From an uncultured Mediterraneibacter sp. (GTDB taxonomy: Bacteria; Bacillota; Clostridia; Lachnospirales; Lachnospiraceae), in the NCBI RefSeq assembly GCF_934309415.1, contig NZ_CAKRDI010000005.1, positions 62,001 through 126,000 of the forward strand: a DNA stretch of 64,000 bases. The letters are read 5' to 3'. This document shows, piece after piece, positions 43,719-53,227 of this stretch. Each line of letters starts with the position of its first letter. Within the stretch, counting starts at the first letter, position 1. The translations under genes were made by a program, and so were the position numbers. A model generated the notes under the pieces. That model made no database searches and was not told the origin of the DNA. It was given only the letters and a program-made list of their open reading frames with translations.

Positions 43719-44615
43719 TTATTTCTGTTTCCGTGTTTCCCCCGGTTCTTTACATAAAGACAGAATATACTGTCCATACGGTGTCTTACGCAAACGAGTT
43801 CCTAATTTCTTTAATTGTTCTTTGTCAATAAATCCACGCTTGTATGCAATCTCTTCAATACAGGATACCTGCAGTCCCTGACGATTCTGGAATGTTGCAA
43901 CAAAGTTAGCTGCATCCATCAATCCATCCGGAGTTCCTGTATCAAGCCATGCGAATCCACGTCCAAGCAGTTCTACTTTCAGATTTCCTTCTTGCAGATA
44001 TCTGTTATTGATACTTGTAATCTCCAGTTCTCCACGAGAGGAAGGCTCTACTTCTTTGGCGTACTGTACCACTGAATTATCATAGAAATACAGACCCGGA
44101 ACGGCATAGTTTGATTTTGGGACTTTCGGTTTTTCTTCGATAGAAAGCACATTGTTGTTTTCATCAAATTCTACGACACCATAAGCTTTTGGGTTCTTTA
44201 CATAATAACCAAAGATTGTCGCACCGTCACGCTCATTTACTCTCTGCAGTACTGGTGAAAAACTCTGACCGTAAAAGATATTGTCTCCGAGCACGAGTGC
44301 TACATCATCATCCCCGATAAAATCTTCACCGATAATAAATGCCTCCGCTAATCCTCTCGGTTTTTTCTGAACTTTATATTCGAATTTCATACCGAGCTGT
44401 GATCCATCACCAAGCAATTCTTCAAATACACTGACATCTCTCTCAGTACTGATGATCAGGACTTCTCTGATTCCGGCTAACATAAGTACTGAAAGTGGAT
44501 AATAAATCATTGGTTTATCATACACTGGTAAAATCTGTTTTGAAACTGCCTGTGTGATCGGATAAAGTCTTGTTCCTGATCCCCCTGCAAGAATAATTCC
44601 TTTTCTCTTTTTCAT
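43719..44615 (-). CDS. rfbA: Glucose-1-phosphate thymidylyltransferase
   Basis: Makes dTDP-glucose from dTTP and glucose-1-phosphate (298 aa), first step to dTDP-deoxysugars. N-terminal nucleotidyl-transferase signature [26 protein letters not shown] (residues 11-36), then VLGDNIFYG (about 108), EEKP (about 160) and WLDTGTPD (about 224). Full family length. It starts 23 bases after rfbB on the same strand. rfbC and rfbD are not in the window, so rhamnose need not be the product. Confidence 0.97.
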   Translation of the reverse strand: MKKRKGIILAGGSGTRLYPITQAVSKQILPVYDKPMIYYPLSVLMLAGIREVLIISTERDVSVFEELLGDGSQLGMKFEYKVQKKPRGLAEAFIIGEDFIGDDDVALVLGDNIFYGQSFSPVLQRVNERDGATIFGYYVKNPKAYGVVEFDENNNVLSIEEKPKVPKSNYAVPGLYFYDNSVVQYAKEVEPSSRGELEITSINNRYLQEGNLKVELLGRGFAWLDTGTPDGLMDAANFVATFQNRQGLQVSCIEEIAYKRGFIDKEQLKKLGTRLRKTPYGQYILSLCKEPGETRKQK

Positions 44616-44638
44616 ATTGTCTCCATTCGCGTTACTAT

Positions 44639-45715
44639 TTACACATGATACATCTCTTTATAATAGTTCTGGTATTCTCCGCTTGTGATATTCTCCATCC
44701 AGTCCAGATTCTTGAGATACCATCTTACTGTCTTACGGATTCCAGTTTCGAAATCTGTTTCCGGCTCCCAGCCAACTTCTTTGCGAATCTTATCCGGAGC
44801 GATCGCATATCTTCTGTCATGACCTTTTCTGTCTTCCACATATTCAATCAGATCTTCATTGATTTTTTCTCTACGCTTATCATCTTCCGGAAGCACATCA
44901 TAAAGTATCTTCAGGATTGTCTTTACAATCTGAATATTTCTACGCTCATTGTGACCACCGATATTGTAAGTCTCTCCCAGTCTTCCTTTTTCCTGTACCA
45001 TGTCGATTCCCTTGGCATGATCTTCTACATACAGCCAGTCTCTGATATTCAGACCATCTCCATAAACCGGAATCTTTTTGCCATTCAGTGCATTATTTAT
45101 GATCAATGGGATTAGTTTCTCCGGAAACTGATACGGTCCATAGTTGTTACTACAGTTCGTGATATTCGCCGGGAACTGATAAGTATCGATATAAGCTTTC
45201 ACCAGCATGTCAGAAGATGCCTTACTTGCTGAATATGGACTGTGTGGTGAATATGGAGTAGTCTCATAGAAGAAAGAACCATCATCTTCCAGAGAACCGT
45301 ATACTTCATCTGTTGATACATGAAGGAACTTTTTTCCCTCTTTGTAAGTTCCGTCTTCCTGCTCCCAGGCATTTCTCGCTGCATTCAGAAGAACCGTTGT
45401 TCCAAGGACATTCGTCTGAACAAAAATCTCAGGATTCTTAATGCTGCGGTCTACATGGCTTTCTGCTGCAAAATGTACAACTCTGTCAATGTCATACTCC
45501 TGAAAAATCTTATTCACAGCCTCTGCATTGCAGATATCCTCTTTAATAAAGATATAGTTTTCATTGTTTTCGAATTCTTTCAGGTTTTCAGGATTTCCTG
45601 CATAAGTAAGCTTGTCCAGATTGATAATTCTGATATCATTATATTTCTTGAACATATAATGAATGTAATTACTTCCGATAAATCCGGCTCCGCCAGTTAC
45701 TAAATATGTTTTCAT
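44639..45715 (-). CDS. rfbB: dTDP-glucose 4,6-dehydratase
   Basis: Converts dTDP-glucose to dTDP-4-keto-6-deoxyglucose (358 aa). NAD-binding [11 protein letters not shown] (residues 7-17), the dehydratase signature STDEVYG (about 134-140) with catalytic Asp/Glu, and YSASKA (about 162) with catalytic Tyr and Lys. Upstream of rfbA in one operon. The promoter is not clear in the 370-base region 45716-46087, which holds only a hairpin. Confidence 0.97.
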   Translation of the reverse strand: MKTYLVTGGAGFIGSNYIHYMFKKYNDIRIINLDKLTYAGNPENLKEFENNENYIFIKEDICNAEAVNKIFQEYDIDRVVHFAAESHVDRSIKNPEIFVQTNVLGTTVLLNAARNAWEQEDGTYKEGKKFLHVSTDEVYGSLEDDGSFFYETTPYSPHSPYSASKASSDMLVKAYIDTYQFPANITNCSNNYGPYQFPEKLIPLIINNALNGKKIPVYGDGLNIRDWLYVEDHAKGIDMVQEKGRLGETYNIGGHNERRNIQIVKTILKILYDVLPEDDKRREKINEDLIEYVEDRKGHDRRYAIAPDKIRKEVGWEPETDFETGIRKTVRWYLKNLDWMENITSGEYQNYYKEMYHV

Positions 45716-45950
45716 TTCCTATTTTCCTCGTACTTTTACTATTTTATCTATAATTCTTATAGGGTAATATCATCATATCATATATATTATTAATTTAAAA
45801 TGGATATTTCTAATAATTACTTGGCTTTTTGCACAATTTCGCATACACAATTCTTTATTATCCTTGTTTTTTTCGCGCAATTCATCGTAATCAATTCTGA
45901 TCCATATACATATCCTACAAAAAATTTTCTTTAATTTCAGGCATAAATTA

Positions 45951-45997
45951 AGTGCGATAAAAATTGAACAGGCTTTTCTGTTCTTATTTTTCGCACT
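45951..45997. terminator. Long hairpin in the rfbB-GH25 intergenic region
   Basis: GTGCGATAAAAATTGAACAG (45952-45971) pairs with CTGTTCTTATTTTTCGCAC (45978-45996) with small bulges. It lies about 90 bases after the lysozyme gene's stop on the minus strand and is followed there by TTAATTT. A probable terminator or operator. The rest of 45716-46087 shows nothing I can name. Confidence 0.5.
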
Positions 45998-46087
45998 CAA
46001 TTTATTTTATTATAGAATTTTTAAACATATAAGGTACATTCTGTTCCAATATATCTAATCGCTCAATATAATAGCTGATTCTATATT

Positions 46088-47665
46088 CTATTTTGCTTTT
46101 CCATACACATATGGAGCCTTTTCGCCAACTACAATCTTGCCACTTCCATTCTTGAAATACGGATATACCCAGTAGAAATTATACTCGCTGCTTAGCGCAT
46201 TCTTATCTGTATATGAAAGCTTACCTGTCATCCCAATATAACCATACTCTCCATTACTTCCATGTTTTCCATAAATCAGATATCCTTCTGCTCCATCTGA
46301 TTTACTCCATTGTAAGCTAACACCCTTTTTCACTGAAGAAGCTTTCAAATTTGTTACGGCAGCACATTTCTTAACTTTTCCGTAAACATATTTATCCGGC
46401 TTTGAACTTATAATTCTATTTCCGGAAGCATCTTTCCGATATGAGTAAACCCAGTAGAAATTGTATTCATCAGTTAACGCATTCTTATCTGTATATGAAA
46501 GCTTACCTGTCATTCCAATATAACCATATTCACCATTGCTACCACGTTTTCCATAAATCAGATATCCTTCCGCTCCTTTTGATCTACTCCAGGAAACTTT
46601 CACATCTCCTACATTTGATGTTGCTTTAAGGTCCTGGACTTTCTCTGGTACTGAAGCAACTGTTCCAAAATCCATATTCAGATCAATTTTGGAATCAATT
46701 CCGTCAACTGTTCCATCCGCTGTACACTGCCACATTGTATATTCACCTTTATAGGTACAGTTTGAATTGTATTGTGCAACCCATTTATCCGCTTGATCAA
46801 AATAGGAGCCTGTAAGGAAATTATCAAACCAGTCTTTATTAGCATAAATTCCCACAGTATATCCTGCATTTTCTATAATGTCGCAAAATGTTTTCGCTAC
46901 TTCTGCAATCTGAGCGGAATTCAACTTATTCCTTACAGAGTTTTCTTCCAGATCAAGATATATCGGATATGTCAATTTGTAATTTTTCACTAGACGCAAT
47001 ACATGTTCTGCTTCACTCTTTGCTGCCTCTTTACTGTCCGCATAAGAATAAATATATGCACCAAACGGAATTCCGTTTTGGGTACATGCATCTGCATTTA
47101 TTTTCCAGTATGTATCATCCTGTGATGTTTCATTATTCCCATACCCGCAACGTATAATCGCATAATCTACATCTGTTGCCTTTACTTTATTCCATTTTAT
47201 ATTTCCTTGCCATTTACTGACATCTATACCTTTTGCAATAGCCCCCTGAATTTCCTGGCCTTGATCATTATAGAACTTTCCATCGACTTTGCTCCATGCT
47301 TTCGCAGCAGCTCTTGAATATCCCGACACATCTTCATAAATTCTTTCTCCGTCACTATATCTCCAGCTATTACTTCGATCGCCAATCTGTGCCTGCTGAG
47401 GATCTGATTCTGCTTCTGATCCACTCTCTCCATTCACTTCATCAGTTTCTTCTGTCATATCCTCATTACTCGGATTTTCATCACCTGCAGAATCTTCCAC
47501 CATCTCATTCTCTGTATTCTCAGTCAATGTCTCCGGCAATTCTTCTGCTGTTGTATCCGCTGATATTATTTCCTCTTCTGCATAAATGGACGCTGGCATA
47601 CCTCCTGTAAGAACAGCAGCCGCCGCTGCAATTGCCAAACATCTCATGCACACTTTATTTTTCAT
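46088..47665 (-). CDS. GH25 lysozyme with two C-terminal FN3-like modules
   Basis: Secreted muramidase of 525 aa. I start at ATG 47665 (MKNKVCMRC), preceded by AAAGGA; the open frame to 47722 runs into the MITE-like repeat. The signal peptide ends near SIYAEE (about 31), then an acidic linker to about 95. The GH25 domain (about 140-340) has GIDVSKWQG (catalytic Asp 148), GAYIYSYA, YLDLEE (Asp 238, Glu 240) and YTMWQCTADGTVDGI. Two FN3-like modules follow (about 345-525), ending YVYGKAK. It cuts peptidoglycan glycan strands; the modules may position it on the wall. Between the NlpC/P60 gene and rfbB. Confidence 0.93.
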   Translation of the reverse strand: MKNKVCMRCLAIAAAAAVLTGGMPASIYAEEEIISADTTAEELPETLTENTENEMVEDSAGDENPSNEDMTEETDEVNGESGSEAESDPQQAQIGDRSNSWRYSDGERIYEDVSGYSRAAAKAWSKVDGKFYNDQGQEIQGAIAKGIDVSKWQGNIKWNKVKATDVDYAIIRCGYGNNETSQDDTYWKINADACTQNGIPFGAYIYSYADSKEAAKSEAEHVLRLVKNYKLTYPIYLDLEENSVRNKLNSAQIAEVAKTFCDIIENAGYTVGIYANKDWFDNFLTGSYFDQADKWVAQYNSNCTYKGEYTMWQCTADGTVDGIDSKIDLNMDFGTVASVPEKVQDLKATSNVGDVKVSWSRSKGAEGYLIYGKRGSNGEYGYIGMTGKLSYTDKNALTDEYNFYWVYSYRKDASGNRIISSKPDKYVYGKVKKCAAVTNLKASSVKKGVSLQWSKSDGAEGYLIYGKHGSNGEYGYIGMTGKLSYTDKNALSSEYNFYWVYPYFKNGSGKIVVGEKAPYVYGKAK

Positions 47666-47686
47666 GATTTTTCCTTTCGTTTTCCT

Positions 47687-47777
47687 AAAGCGCATCTGAA
47701 AAATCATTCCTGCACTCTGCATCCCCCACTTTGTGGGAGATGCATCTTACAGAAAGCGTTTTTCAGACATGCTCCAG
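47687..47777. repeat. MITE-like element, internally deleted copy E (91 bp, inverted)
   Basis: TAAAGCGCATCTGAAAAATC at one end and GTTTTTCAGACATGCTCCA at the other. Compared with copy C it is in reverse orientation, with the centre deleted at CCCCCACTTTGTGGGAG. It lies between the NlpC/P60 and lysozyme genes and leaves 22 bases for the lysozyme leader. Confidence 0.8.
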
Positions 47778-47789
47778 CCTGCAGTTTCT

Positions 47790-49595
47790 TTAATAATAAC
47801 GTCTGATTGATTTTATTATCATATAATCTGCATCGCCAATCTGAATACCATTAATTTCTGTTCCATCCGATCTATATGCTGAAGTTGAATGAATAATTCT
47901 TCCATTACCTACGTAAATAGATGCATGACAAGCTTTTTCTGACAAATCATAACAGAAACAGATGATATCTCCAGGTCTTGCATTTTTCAAATCACGTCCG
48001 ACATTAACGCCGGATTCTGCCTGTGCAGCCGCCGTTCTCGGAAGTGAAATTCCAAAATGAGCATGAACCTGTGATGTAAAACCTGAACAGTCTACACCTT
48101 TTCGCAAATCATTACCGCCCCAGACATAAGGTGTCCCTATAAACTGCCATCCATAATCCGCAATCGCCTGTCCTTTGCTATAATTCTTGGCTTTTCCATA
48201 AACATATGTATTCGACATGCCAATTACTTTTTTATTATTAATTGTACGATATGGATATACGCGATAAAAGTTTGTCTTGCTTTTAGAAGCTTTTGTATCT
48301 ACATACTCAGTTCCCATTGTACTTGCAAGATATTCAAACTTTCCATCCCCCTGTTTGCGATAAATGCAATATCCATCCGCTTTTGCATTATTGTTCTTCT
48401 CCCACTGTACTCTTACCTGTCCAATCTGTTCATAGCTGTACAAATTGGAGACTGCCGGTATAGATGCTTTTCCGTAGACATAAGAGGTACACGGTCCAAT
48501 CCGTTTTTTTCCATTTGCATCTAATGAATACGCATATACTTTATAAAAATTATATTCTGACATAGACGCTTTTTCATCTGTATAATAACGACTTACCCAT
48601 CCGTCTTCTGCTTTAATAATATCGTGATATTTAAAACTTCCGTCATTTCCGACTTTTCGGTAGATAATAAAGCCATCGATATCAGTATTATAATTATCGT
48701 TATATTGCGTACTCCAATAGAGATTTACTTTACCATCCCACTGGTCTACTTCCAGCTCTAAGTCTGTCACCTGTGGAACTCCTACCGGCTTTGCATAAAC
48801 ATATTCTTTGGATTGACCAACACATCTTTTTCCATTTTCATCTGTATAATATGGATAAATCCGATAATAATTGTATTCCCCCTGCAATGCAGTATTGTCC
48901 ATAAACGTTGTTCCACTCACCATATAACGATAGGTAAATGTATCTTCGTATGCAGTTTTTCGATAAACCAGATATCCTTCTGCTTCTTTTGATGCATTCC
49001 AGCTTAACTGAACATAATCTGAATACTGCAATGACGCTTTCAGATCTGTAACTGCTTCTGGACCTACACCTGGTTTTGCATAAACATACTCTGTTGAAGC
49101 ACCTACAATCCTCTTTCCTGAATCATCTGTATTATATGGATATACCCTGTAGAAATTATAAACGCCCCTCTCAGCCTTTGTATCTTTGAATGAATTCCCA
49201 CTTACCATATAACAATAAGAAAAGTTTTCTTCTGTTCCCGCCTTTCGATAAATCAGATATCCCTCTGCATCACTTTCATCCCAGGTAAGTTGTACCTGAT
49301 TCCAGTTAACAATCTGCGCTTTCAAATTTGTAACTGCTTCCGGCTGCATGATATCTGTGCTTCTTGTCTCTTCCAAAATTTCTTCGTCTTCTGATTTCTC
49401 AGTATCAGCTATTACACTTTCTGCGCCTTCTCCACTCTCTTCTTCATCTGCTGTCGGCATTTCATCACTGATTACTGTCTCTGTCGTACTTTCCTCATTC
49501 TCCTGAAGTTCATACGCACTGACTGGCATAGTTCCTGTCAGAAGTATGGAACTAACAACAATTGCTGCAAGCATCTGAACTTTTTTCTTTTTCAT
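47790..49595 (-). CDS. NlpC/P60 peptidase with four N-terminal FN3-like modules
   Basis: Secreted 601-aa cell-wall peptidase. Signal peptide MKKKKVQMLAAIVVSSILL, then an acidic linker, four FN3-like modules (about 88-470) of a more diverged type (YLIYRKAG..YNFYRVYPY..YVYAKP), and a C-terminal NlpC/P60 domain. The catalytic residues are Cys 503 (GVDCSGF), His 557 (CHASIYVG) and His 569 (IIHSTS). It cuts gamma-D-Glu-diamino acid bonds in peptide stems. AAGGGGGA precedes the ATG. It starts 13 bases after the acyltransferase stop, so it belongs to the polysaccharide operon. The module order is reversed compared with the other five proteins. Confidence 0.93.
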   Translation of the reverse strand: MKKKKVQMLAAIVVSSILLTGTMPVSAYELQENEESTTETVISDEMPTADEEESGEGAESVIADTEKSEDEEILEETRSTDIMQPEAVTNLKAQIVNWNQVQLTWDESDAEGYLIYRKAGTEENFSYCYMVSGNSFKDTKAERGVYNFYRVYPYNTDDSGKRIVGASTEYVYAKPGVGPEAVTDLKASLQYSDYVQLSWNASKEAEGYLVYRKTAYEDTFTYRYMVSGTTFMDNTALQGEYNYYRIYPYYTDENGKRCVGQSKEYVYAKPVGVPQVTDLELEVDQWDGKVNLYWSTQYNDNYNTDIDGFIIYRKVGNDGSFKYHDIIKAEDGWVSRYYTDEKASMSEYNFYKVYAYSLDANGKKRIGPCTSYVYGKASIPAVSNLYSYEQIGQVRVQWEKNNNAKADGYCIYRKQGDGKFEYLASTMGTEYVDTKASKSKTNFYRVYPYRTINNKKVIGMSNTYVYGKAKNYSKGQAIADYGWQFIGTPYVWGGNDLRKGVDCSGFTSQVHAHFGISLPRTAAAQAESGVNVGRDLKNARPGDIICFCYDLSEKACHASIYVGNGRIIHSTSAYRSDGTEINGIQIGDADYMIIKSIRRYY

Positions 49596-49608
49596 GTTTA
49601 ATCCCCCT

Positions 49609-50685
49609 TTATTTTAAAGCTTTTGTTATATTCTGTGCTACCCTTCCAATCATCTCATCATAATGTAATCCCTGTTTAATCTTTTCAATTATAATTGCGA
49701 TTGCCAAACTCACACCAAGCAATGTAAGATAACTAAGCAATGCATTATGTGACCAATATATCATTCCCGGACAAAATGTATAAAAAAATGCATGTAGCAT
49801 AAATATATCTCCTGAGTATTTTCCCAGAAACTGTAAAGTTTTGGTTATGTTTTTTCTTCTAAAATATTTTGAAACAAGTATAATAATTAAAAATGCACTG
49901 ATAGCACTTACAACACTATTAATCTGCCACTGGTCAGTTTCTTTAAATTTATATTTAAAAGTGAGTAAAATAACAATCATCAAAAATTCTACTATGAACT
50001 CAATTGTATTTTTTGTCCTATTTTCTTTTACTTTTAAAACCTGATCAAAAAATTGAGTTTTCATGCAGATAACCGCCAGAATCACAATCAGGAAATAATT
50101 AGAATACTTTCCTCCATAAATTGACTGAATTCCGTCCGGCATATACTGTAACACCAAAAAGCCTATTATGAAACCTGCCGTCCCTAACTTTTCACAATAA
50201 ATATAAACAATAGGCATTACTATAATCAACAGTTGGGCAAAGCACATATACCACCATACCCCTGTCAACATTGGTGTATGAAAAAAATCTGCCCATCCCA
50301 TAAAATCCAGAAAGACTTTTTTCAGATCATTTTCATATACCTGCAATGGATTGCCAACAAATATTCTATATAGTATAAAGACTATGACATAAATAATCCA
50401 ATATGACTTCATCAAAGAAATCCAATGCTTTAAAATAAACTGCATTGGATTTTCTTCTCCTTTGTGCCTTTTATACTGATACGACAGTCCATACGCTGAT
50501 AAAAACACGAAAACCCACACACAGATTCGAGCTGCCGTAGCAACCGGCTCTATCAGCGATTCAGAAAGCAATAGAAATTTTATTCCACTTTGTTGTACAC
50601 GTTCCGGACTGTAAAACAAATGATGAAACAGCAATAGCAATATTGCAATCCCTTTCACTTTTGTAGTTTCATTCTTATTAAACAT
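49609..50685 (-). CDS. Membrane O-acyltransferase (Acyltransferase_3 family)
   Basis: Polytopic protein (358 aa, about ten helices) of the family that acylates surface polysaccharides. It has the opening KGIAILLLLFHHLFY with the conserved His pair, ARICVWVFVFLSAYGLSYQYKR with an Arg/Lys tail, and GVWWYMCFAQLLIIVMP. It likely adds acetyl or another acyl group to the glycan of this locus, outside the membrane. Between the small EamA-like gene (28-base gap) and the NlpC/P60 gene. Confidence 0.85.
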   Translation of the reverse strand: MFNKNETTKVKGIAILLLLFHHLFYSPERVQQSGIKFLLLSESLIEPVATAARICVWVFVFLSAYGLSYQYKRHKGEENPMQFILKHWISLMKSYWIIYVIVFILYRIFVGNPLQVYENDLKKVFLDFMGWADFFHTPMLTGVWWYMCFAQLLIIVMPIVYIYCEKLGTAGFIIGFLVLQYMPDGIQSIYGGKYSNYFLIVILAVICMKTQFFDQVLKVKENRTKNTIEFIVEFLMIVILLTFKYKFKETDQWQINSVVSAISAFLIIILVSKYFRRKNITKTLQFLGKYSGDIFMLHAFFYTFCPGMIYWSHNALLSYLTLLGVSLAIAIIIEKIKQGLHYDEMIGRVAQNITKALK

Positions 50686-50713
50686 CTCTCATACCTTGTA
50701 TTTCTTTGTACCC

Positions 50714-51055
50714 TTATACATGGATAAAAATTAATATCCCCACTATAATTAACACATTTCCCAGTACCTTTTTTACTGTTATTTTCTCTTTTAAAATAAT
50801 TCTGCTGAGTATCAATACAAAAACATACGTTGATGAGGCAATCGCATTTTCTTCTTTGAGATTCATAAACCCAAGCAAATATATATTAGTCACAAGAACA
50901 ATTGCCAGAATCATATATGATGATATTACCCAGGGATTAAGATATTCTCTGATTTTATTTTCATATTTTTTTTCAGCACTTACATTTAATAAAATCTGTG
51001 AAACAGCTGATGCAAATGCTGTTGCCACAACCCCAATATAATACGGATTATTCAT
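50714..51055 (-). CDS. Half-size EamA/SMR-like membrane protein, second of a pair
   Basis: 113 aa, four helices, the size of one EamA repeat or an SMR/ArnF subunit. ENAIASSTYVFVLILSRIILKEKITVKKVLGNVLIIVGILIF near the end is the EamA C-terminal pattern (family: ExxtxxxxxGxxLIxxGv). The start overlaps the stop of its partner by eight bases, so the two probably form a heterodimer. Nearby are an ArnC-like GT2 and a GT-C-like protein, which suggests flipping of a lipid-linked sugar rather than drug export. Confidence 0.75.
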   Translation of the reverse strand: MNNPYYIGVVATAFASAVSQILLNVSAEKKYENKIREYLNPWVISSYMILAIVLVTNIYLLGFMNLKEENAIASSTYVFVLILSRIILKEKITVKKVLGNVLIIVGILIFIHV

Positions 51056-51401
51056 CTTGTGCCACCAATATTACTCCTGTGATAATAATCACTGCACCAA
51101 TTATATTGTAAAGAGTAATCCTTTCATTAAAAATCAAAGCTGAAAAAAACATTGTCCAGATTAAAGAAACACTTTTATTGGAGTATCCTACAGAAGGCTT
51201 AAATCTTTTAATTACCTGCTGCCATAAGATTGCATAACTTCCCAGCGTTATAAATATTCCAGCAAAACAGATTAAATATTTAAAAGATAAAAACGGATAT
51301 CTGGAAGCCGCTTTTGATAAAATTGATGTCATTGTGTACCATAAAATACACAAGTGCAAAAACAGAAAATCTTTCATTCGCTGCTGCTTGGTGTTTACCA
51401 T
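51048..51401 (-). CDS. Half-size EamA/SMR-like membrane protein, first of a pair
   Basis: 117 aa from ATG 51401, with GGAG eleven bases upstream; ATG 51410 is the other choice. Four helices, with SVSLIWTMFFSALIFNERITLYNIIGAVIIITGVILV at the end, the EamA pattern. It overlaps the end of the preceding GT-C-like gene and the start of its partner, so all three are translationally linked. Likely a subunit of an ArnE/ArnF-like undecaprenyl-phosphate-sugar flippase. Confidence 0.75.
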   Translation of the reverse strand: MVNTKQQRMKDFLFLHLCILWYTMTSILSKAASRYPFLSFKYLICFAGIFITLGSYAILWQQVIKRFKPSVGYSNKSVSLIWTMFFSALIFNERITLYNIIGAVIIITGVILVAQDE

Positions 51402-53227
51402 AATTTCCATATCTCCATTTCTTTTACTGAATCAGGTTCATACAATGTAAAATAATCATTTTCATATAGCTTGGAATATTTATAAACATCCATAAACTCA
51501 AAGATCAGATCTTTCTTTCCCTCTGAATTATTCATTTCTTCTTTTTCTTTTAACACATCATAATTTTCAGAACTGAATCCTTCATACGGATTTGTCTTAC
51601 ATACTAAAATAATCGGGCGTTTTTCTCTTCTTCCTGTTCGTACCTGTAAATCACTATATAATTTATCATAAGTATACGATGTTCCTGACACCCATGGCCT
51701 CACATAAGAATCCATTCCGGTCAAATAATAAAAACCAACTCCATTTCCAACAACTAACAGTTCACGATCCTGGTCATCAAGTACATCCAATACACCATTA
51801 ATTGCTTCTGCTTCACGCTCAGTTGTTCTTATATATTTCACTTTACCACTGTCTACTTTAGCTGTCAGCTCTGTTCTGTCTGTTGAATCAAAATTATTCG
51901 TTGTCAACACAAATCTGCCAAAACACATCGCTCCAACAAAAATCACTATCCCCAGTGTAACGTGCAAAGATTTCGCCGAAAGTTTCTCCACTGAAAATTT
52001 TTTAATTGCAGGGAAACAAATCTTTTGTGAGCCATAAAAAACTTCTTTTATTTTATTTCCAACAAAAGGAACAATAATCCACAAACCTAAAATAACATGC
52101 TTCGCTCTTGCTGCTGATCCTACAATACACAATAAAATTAATGCAATAGACATCAGCGCAATGGTTCCATCCTCAGCATATTTTCGTGTGGAACTAATAA
52201 TTCCTTTAATTATATAATAGATGCTTATTCCAAAACACATTCCATACAGGAACCATGAAAAAGAGGTGAGCTGAATAAATGCCGGAGCCTGTCCAACCTT
52301 ATAAATTGCTATATACATGACTGGGCTCATAAGGAGGATATACGCTGCAAGTGCAATAATCCTTTTTCCTCTTTTCTTCTGCATCCACTCATACAAACAG
52401 GAAAACCCTAAAATACAAAGAGTAAAAATCAATGCTGCAAGACCGCCCCAAAACGTATCCCGTATAAGATTTTCAAGCATAGAAGACGTTCCATAGGCTG
52501 CACTGCTTGTACTTCCAAGATCATTCAGTCTGAATAGTTCTCCTATGATTATCTCCGTCAACTGAAATACATATAAAAATACAGCTACGCAAATTCCTAC
52601 AGCAACATAACCGCCTGCAAATGAAAAAATTCTTTTTACAAGTCCTTTTTTATTTTTTTCCACCCAGATATGCCAGTAAAAAATGCATAATACACACACC
52701 AGTGTCAAGATACTTGGCATACGACATGTTACCGCAAGTGCTCCCAGGCATCCAGAAACAAACAGCAAATAATTTTTCTTTTTTACTAATGCCTGATACA
52801 TAAAACATAGCATCATACAGCATAACGCCATATTCAACTGATGATAATTGAATATGTTTACATATGTGCTGATACCACACATCGTTATAGCAATACCACA
52901 AACTGTTGTTTTTGAACCAAATCTTTCTTTAAAAGTTCTGTAAACTACAAGACATGTAAGCCATTCTAGTAAAATTTCCAATACATTCAGCCCCCAGAGT
53001 CCCAGTCCTGGAAATGCTTTTAACCACACCGCCCCAATCAGTGTTGCCAGATAAGTTGTGTATGTTCCATATACAGATAACGGCGTATCATACTGATACA
53101 GATAGTATCCTGTATCAACAAGATCCAGACCAAGGAAAGAATTGTATACCGGCCATACCACAATTGCTATAAAGCACAAAACTTTTACACTTATATCTAT
53201 TATTTTTTCTCTCTTTATCTGTCTCAT
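51395..53227 (-). CDS. Polytopic GT-C-like glycosyltransferase
   Basis: 610 aa, about twelve membrane segments followed by a C-terminal soluble region of about 150 aa. An early aspartate motif, GLDLVDTGYYLYQYDTPLSVYGTYTTYL (about 28-55), in the first extracellular loop is what GT-C enzymes use for a lipid-linked sugar donor. I use ATG 53227, preceded by AAGG; its first base overlaps the TGA of the epimerase gene (TGATG). GTG 53230 is also in frame. With the EamA pair and the ArnC-like GT2 it fits a three-part extracytoplasmic glycosylation system. The acceptor is unknown. Confidence 0.75.
   Translation of the reverse strand: MRQIKREKIIDISVKVLCFIAIVVWPVYNSFLGLDLVDTGYYLYQYDTPLSVYGTYTTYLATLIGAVWLKAFPGLGLWGLNVLEILLEWLTCLVVYRTFKERFGSKTTVCGIAITMCGISTYVNIFNYHQLNMALCCMMLCFMYQALVKKKNYLLFVSGCLGALAVTCRMPSILTLVCVLCIFYWHIWVEKNKKGLVKRIFSFAGGYVAVGICVAVFLYVFQLTEIIIGELFRLNDLGSTSSAAYGTSSMLENLIRDTFWGGLAALIFTLCILGFSCLYEWMQKKRGKRIIALAAYILLMSPVMYIAIYKVGQAPAFIQLTSFSWFLYGMCFGISIYYIIKGIISSTRKYAEDGTIALMSIALILLCIVGSAARAKHVILGLWIIVPFVGNKIKEVFYGSQKICFPAIKKFSVEKLSAKSLHVTLGIVIFVGAMCFGRFVLTTNNFDSTDRTELTAKVDSGKVKYIRTTEREAEAINGVLDVLDDQDRELLVVGNGVGFYYLTGMDSYVRPWVSGTSYTYDKLYSDLQVRTGRREKRPIILVCKTNPYEGFSSENYDVLKEKEEMNNSEGKKDLIFEFMDVYKYSKLYENDYFTLYEPDSVKEMEIWKLW

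Noticed and set aside
45773..46000. 75-aa open frame between rfbB and the lysozyme gene
   Set aside because: AT-rich codons, no ribosome site, and it overlaps a strong hairpin.
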